This document shows, piece after piece, positions 58,851-64,000 of a DNA stretch of 64,000 nucleotides. Source of the DNA: Orientallactaga sibirica (lineage: Eukaryota; Chordata; Mammalia; Rodentia; Dipodidae); the NCBI GenBank assembly GCA_036365145.1, contig JAEOAD010000029.1, forward strand, positions 18,544,001 through 18,608,000. Direction: 5' to 3'. The notes under the pieces are model-generated. The model saw only the letters and a list, made by a program, of their open reading frames with translations, made no database searches and had not been told where the DNA came from. Made by a program: the position numbers and the translations under genes. Position 1 is the stretch's first letter. Every line of letters begins with the position of its first letter.

Positions 58851-59528
58851 TAACATGATGATTAAAATATTTTTATATCATATGAAACAAAACTGGAAGT
58901 AGAACCAATGACAAGAAATGAAGACTGTCAGCTGTTTTAAGATGTTCCCAGATCAAATATTGGCAGAGGCAGCTGGAAAACTGACAAATTAAATATTGTC
59001 AAATCATCTTTCATATGGTATCTCATGAGGCCCACGTTGAGAAACTGAGTCATACACAAGGGTGGATGGCAAAAGTTGTAGTCCCTGCATAGGGAAATAC
59101 TTGGTACACTGGAGGGAGTGAGATGTCTACCTGAGTGGGACCCGGTCAACCAACAAGATTCAGAAACCATAGTTGTAACATCACTATGTAATGAACACCC
59201 TGAAACTTCTGTATAAATTTAGGATTTGGATGCCAAAGGTAGATATCAATAGACTCAAAGAGGCCATTGCAGGAAATTAAAAGTAAATGTGTGTCCACAT
59301 ATGAAGAGTACTCTTTAGATCAAATGTGTCAGAGATGTTGGTGGACTGCTTTGGGGTGCACTCATCATGAGGAATATTTCCCATTTCCTTATGAAGGCAA
59401 GTGAGAGGAGATTTAGGGTGTTTTCCAAAGAAAAGTGACTGAGATCTCTGCCTTTGTTAGGGTTCAGAGTTTTACCAACGTGTGGCCAGGCAGGTTTCAT
59501 GTGAGATAATTCAAAATTCTATGAAGCT
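58851..59528. other. No feature recognised
   Basis: Unique sequence. Minus-strand ORFs at 58937-59170 and 59315-59500 are unsupported. Confidence 0.45.
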
Positions 59529-59539
59529 AAAAACAGAAG

Positions 59540-59694
59540 CAAGCCAGGCATGGGGGCACACGCCTTTAATCCCAATACTTGGGAGGTAGAGGTAGGTGGA
59601 TCACCTTGAGTTCAAGGCCACCCTGAGACTACATAGTGAATTCCAGGTCAACCTGGGCTACAGTGAGACCATACCTCACAAAGCAAAAGAAACA
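59540..59694 (+). repeat. B1 SINE
   Basis: TSD aaaaacagaag at 59529-59539 and 59695-59705. Body close to consensus. The A tail is interrupted (aaagcaaaagaaac). Confidence 0.95.
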
Positions 59695-59705
59695 AAAAAC
59701 AGAAG

Positions 59706-60826
59706 TGCATGAGACAATCTTCTTAGGTTTGGGTTATATGGAGACTGGGGACTAGTCTAGTATCAATATTCCTATGGAGAATTTTAGAATAGTCCAAACT
59801 AGAAGATACTGAAGGAATAACACTGTATGCCTACGCAAGAGCAGGGACATTTATAAAGGGCAAGGAACCTGTCAATTTTTGGTTATATCTCAGAGACATA
59901 AGCTGTGAGAATTAAAAGAAGGCACTGAAAATTCACACATCTTACTGATCCTCTAGGATACAACCATGTTCAATGATGAGATTGTAATGAATCCATTTTA
60001 TTTCTAAGAAGAGCCTTATTAATAAAACTAATATTAATTGTATTATGTAAAATGCACCATATTAAATTATTCTGAAGCAATGCTGAGTAAAGTGAGGCAA
60101 TACATTAGCAAATTCAGTCGGAATTTAGTCTTAGATATGTATGAGATAAGAGAAAAGCATGTCTGTGGGTTGAAGACTTAAAATTAGAAGAGACATCATG
60201 AAAGAGTACATATGAGCATTAATGCTTTAATCAAGGTGAGCTCACTCCATGGGGTATGGTGCACTGAGGTCCTTCCTCCATGCTTCCCTTGTTCTGACAG
60301 AACATCCATGAAGAAGAGCTTTGTCTCAATATTAGCTTTCTGTGATATCCCCAGTGCCATCAGACAAAAAGCATGGTGATTGAAGATCATTTTGTTGGCT
60401 TAGGTGAACATGTTTAAAAATCTCTTGCACTGAAACAAAGCCTCATCAGTCCATCTGCCATGCGGTTACAAATGAGGTGGAACTAGTAGGACAGGTTCTC
60501 AGTGCTAGACAGATGAACGTTCTGTCAATTAGCATAGTTTTGCAGCTCCCTAAAATAAGCTTATTTCAAAGAAAAAGAACTCTGAAATGGATCCACAGGC
60601 AATGTGGAGAATCCAGCTCACAGTATTTTACTAGAGAAAGTAAACTTTTGCTTACTCAAATGTGCCAGTAAAACTATACATGAAAAAGACAAAACCAGGG
60701 TGACTATAAACCAGCACTAATTTCTAAGTGCACTCTTCTTTCAAATGACACCTTGCCTGACATGCAAGTAATGTATTTTTATCACATTTTCTCCAATTGT
60801 CCCCGCCTTTTTTAAAAAAAATTTTA

Positions 60827-60857
<31 letters not shown>

Positions 60858-60989
60858 TTTGAGGTAATATCCCTATTTCTTTCATGTCCTGTTATTATTT
60901 TTTTGTAACTCAGTAAACTTTATTAAAGATGCTGGTCTGAGCACATGTGAAGAGGTGCAGTTCTTGGAACATGGGCACCATAACAATGG
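59706..60989. other. Mostly unique stretch with (ATTT)n
   Basis: An (ATTT)n run at about 60822-60860 may be a SINE tail whose body is gone. ORFs at 60196-60390 and 60477-60671 are unsupported. Confidence 0.5.
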
Positions 60990-61371
60990 TGTGGTAGTTT
61001 GAATATATGGCCCCCAATATATTCAGTGTTTTATTAGTTTATAGTCTGCATCTGCAATCACCTTGCTAGAGGCAATGCCACTGGGGGCGGATATTAAGGT
61101 GTGGTGGTGGGTTTGAGATTCCATTGTAAAGATATGCAAAGTGTGACTAATAGGAGTTCCTGAAGTGTGCTGTGGCTTGACTATAGCTTTGCTCTGTGTG
61201 TGGTGTGGTTGGGGGCTTTGCTCTTTTGCCTGGTCTTGTGAGAGCAGGCTGCTTCTCCTGCCATTATGGAACTTCCCCTGGATCTGTAAGCTTCAATCAA
61301 TAAAATCCCTTCCTCCATAACTGTGCCTGGTCTGGAAGTTCATCTCAGCGAACCTGAAGCTGTCTGTTACA
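60990..61371 (+). mobile_element. Solo LTR, MaLR type
   Basis: TGTGGTAGTTTGAATATATG... to ...CTGTCTGTTACA, 382 bp, with a perfect 5-bp TSD aatgg at 60985-60989 and 61372-61376. Same subfamily as 11206-11550 but with about 35 extra bases (the gtgtggttgggggctttgct region) in its middle. Contains AATAAAA near 61300. Confidence 0.92.
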
Positions 61372-61425
61372 AATGGGTACACCACTAAAGAAAATTATTT
61401 TCCCTCCCTGGGAAATTTCTTTCTT

Positions 61426-61600
61426 TTAATATATATATATGCATCAGGGCCTGCAGCCTTTGCAAATGAACTCCAGACACATGTATCACCTTGTGCATGT
61501 GGCTTATGTAGGTCCTAGGGAATTGAACCAGGGTCCTGGGTCCTTTGGCTTTGCAGGCAAGTGTCTTAACTGCTAAACCATGTCTCCATTCTCCCCTCAA
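61426..61600 (-). repeat. DIP SINE, short tail
   Basis: TSD gaaatt[t/g]ctttctt at 61412-61425 and 61601-61614. The purine and CT-rich tail is replaced by ttaatatatatatatgcatc, so its 3' part is missing. Confidence 0.9.
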
Positions 61601-61614
61601 GAAATTGCTTTCTT

Positions 61615-63419
61615 AGAGACATACCTCTGCAGATGGTTTGCTAAAACTTGAAAGATCATGTTTAGATCTGTTTAGCAATGAATGATGTGTGTGAAGGTCA
61701 GCCCTAGCACAAGGCAAAATGGAAAGGTTCCTTGATTCCAGAGTAGGAACCGGAGTTAAACACCGGAGGCATTTTTAATATTTATTCAGAACCAGACTGT
61801 TTTTGGTTGGCATCCTCAAAAGGTCTGATTCCAGAGTGAGTAAAATTTTAATTGAGTCAATTTACTTCATTATGATTCTTTTCCCCTTGAGCAGGTATCA
61901 GTTTACTAAGCTCAATCAAGAGAATTTCAAATATTTATGATGCCTTTCACAATGGTTTCTAGGGATAAATTATGTTTAGTTCTGATTTGTTGGTTTAGTT
62001 TCTGCCTGTTTTAATACAGAGACTTATTTTGCTGATGACAGATACATGTCTATACCTGCCAATGAAAGTGTTTCAGTTCTCATTCTAAGTTTCACATTTT
62101 GCCAATCTTTTCATTACATCAGTTTTTGTTGCTTTGGTTCCCATGGCTCATTCCTGCAAGTCAGGCTTCATCCATCAGTACGGATAAAATATTCATCTGA
62201 CATCCTCAAATGAGGTCACCAAATTAAGATTGTATCTCTGAGATAAATGAGAGATAAACCAGTCTTCCTAGACACTATGGTGGTTCCATTTGTGACTTAC
62301 TATATAAATTATTTATTCATTTATTTAAAGACAATCTCTCTCTCTTAAATACTCAAACTGGCCTTACGCTCACAATCCTCCCACCTCCAAGAGTTAAGTA
62401 CTGATTTTCCAGGCATGTACCACCATGTCCACGTTATAATTTATTTATACAATCCTTGTTTAAACAATGCTGAACCCATGAAGTCATAATTAAGGATATA
62501 AAGTTGGTTGAATGCATGCCTAGAGGAAAGTAAAATGATGTTTTAAGCAATATCTGTTTCATGGAACACACTGCATTTGTAAGAATCATATTGACTGTTT
62601 CCAATTCAGGTTTTGAAGGTGACATCATCAGTTCAACTGAAAAGTACATGGGCCTGGGTCTTTTTCTCAAATGTCATGTAGCATCCTCTTGGGAACCAGC
62701 ATATATGTTTATGTTACTGTTTTTCTACTATATACATGTAAGTCCTGATTAAATTGCGTATGTGTCACATACACACTGCATTCACAATGACAGTAGTAAC
62801 AAGTATAACATCTAACTGTGATGGTAGAAAGTTTACATGGTGACTTGGATAGCTTAGTAATTGGCAAGAATCCCTTGATGATTTTCATATGTATTGAAAT
62901 CAGACATCTACTGATATGTGTATCCCTTTGGAGGAGAAAAACATGAGTAAAATGAATCATTGGCACAATCCCTAGCTACTCTTTCCTTTATATTTTCCCT
63001 TTTGATTTTTCTCTTTTCTGTTTTTTACCATCAGGTGAAAGTTAAAAGTTACTTTACTGGGTGCTGACTTAAAGTTCCTCTGTGGCAATGACTCATCTGA
63101 TCAATAAGTCATCATAATTAAGTCACAATCATAAAGAATATTACTTAACAGTATAAAACCTGTAACTACTGACTTAATATAGATTTCTTTCTATTTCTTA
63201 TTAGGGAGTACACCCAATTCTCAAGTGAGCAGTTTCAGGAAATATCTTGATAGAATCTCACGATGGACTTGAGCAACTGGGACATAGTAATAATGTCTAT
63301 GACCAATCACAGTCATAACAAATACTGAAATCCAGGAAAGAAAACACAAAAGAAAACAAAAAAATGGCTGGCTGGTAAGGTGTCTGAAAGTGAGAAAGTA
63401 TGGCACATAAGAAGTTCCT
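61615..63419. other. Mostly unique stretch
   Basis: 1.8 kb with one old B1 relic (62330-62436). Opposing small ORFs at 62434-62966 are unsupported. Possible single-copy DNA. Confidence 0.45.
62330..62436 (-). repeat. B1 relic
   Basis: ctcaaactggccttacgctc, caatcctcccacctccaag and ggcatgtaccaccatgtcca fit antisense B1, much diverged. Confidence 0.6.
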
Positions 63420-63426
63420 CTCAGTT

Positions 63427-63693
63427 CTTTTTCTAATTTTTTTATTATTTTATTTATTTTTGGAGAGAGACACAGAGGGAGACAGAGAAGGAGAGGGAGA
63501 CAGACAGAGATTGGCGTGCCAGCAGTCTCTCAGCTGCTGTGAATGAAATCCAGATGTGTGTCCCCTTGTGGTCAAGTGTGGCATTGTGCCCTTGCAACAC
63601 TTTGCATCTGGCTAAACGTGGGACCTAGAGATTGGAACCAGGTTCTTAGGCTTAGCAGGCAGGCGCCTTAACCACTAAGCCATCTCTGCAGCC
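63427..63693 (-). repeat. DIP SINE, long form
   Basis: TSD ctcagtt at 63420-63426 and 63694-63700. Long-form insert with gtgtggcattgtgcccttgc and cactttgcatctggctaaac. Well preserved. Confidence 0.92.
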
Positions 63694-63700
63694 CTCAGTT

Positions 63701-64000
63701 ATTTATTTATTTTTTTTAATTAACATGTTTTTAGCCAAAACAAGGAAAAAGTAAGCTTTCTCTATTTTGGGTTATAAAGCAAAAGAAGGGCATTTGAAGT
63801 TGCCCTTCCTTTTCTGCCTTTCAAAACTTAAATTCCCCATCACTTAAGTTATGAATATGTTAGAAAATAATCTGTATATATCTGGCATATCAAATTGTCT
63901 TCACCCAGCTAAGACTGAATTCAGTTTTGTCTTCAACAGTACACCATTTCAAATTTCCATACACACTTATTTTCCATTTCTTTCCTTTGTCTCCAGATCT
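63701..64000. other. No feature recognised
   Basis: Short (TTTA)-type patch at the left edge, then unique sequence to the window end. Confidence 0.45.

Overview
This window reads as rodent nuclear DNA: AT-rich, crowded with retroposons and free of any gene I can support. The most frequent element is a B2-superfamily SINE whose head (ggctggagagatggcttagc) carries tRNA-type A and B boxes and whose tail is a CT-rich tract followed by an aaataaat-type run. It matches what is known as DIP, the SINE of jerboas and their relatives (Dipodoidea). Together with B1, B4, ID and MaLR LTRs this points to a jerboa-like rodent (inference; no search was possible). About thirty DIP copies, about twenty B1 copies, eight B4 copies and one ID copy are listed, many with readable target-site duplications (TSDs).

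Layout. 1-9 kb: DIP and B1 copies, an L1 3' UTR, a B4, a solo MaLR LTR and a 46-bp minisatellite. 9-16 kb: B1/DIP nests, a solo LTR with a perfect 5-bp TSD at 11.2 kb and a decayed L1 ORF2 piece at 15 kb. 16.0-18.0 kb: a MaLR provirus on the minus strand with a later DIP inside. 18-31.7 kb: several L1 3' ends, an L1 reverse-transcriptase fragment at 25 kb, an L1 3' end at 27.75-29.6 kb split by a B1, and another L1 3' UTR at 30.6 kb. 31.7-44 kb: sparser, with MIR relics, a solo LTR of a different ERV family at 34.46 kb and a pair of diverged direct repeats at 41.1 and 42.8 kb. 44-57.2 kb: LTR-like remnants, an inverted DIP pair and a three-layer SINE nest at 56.3-57.2 kb. 57-64 kb: mostly unique sequence with two LTRs and a few SINEs.

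No exon, CpG island, tRNA gene or structured RNA gene was recognised. The ATG-started ORFs are short (at most about 200 codons), and the longest lie across repeats, often on the strand opposite to the repeat. The window is therefore intergenic or deep intronic DNA, and its content is transposon history rather than a working set of genes. Three unexplained ORF stretches (33.9, 35.5 and 54.2 kb) and several single-copy stretches are flagged as the only places where a gene remnant or conserved non-coding element might hide. I found no sign of a new biological system and do not claim one.
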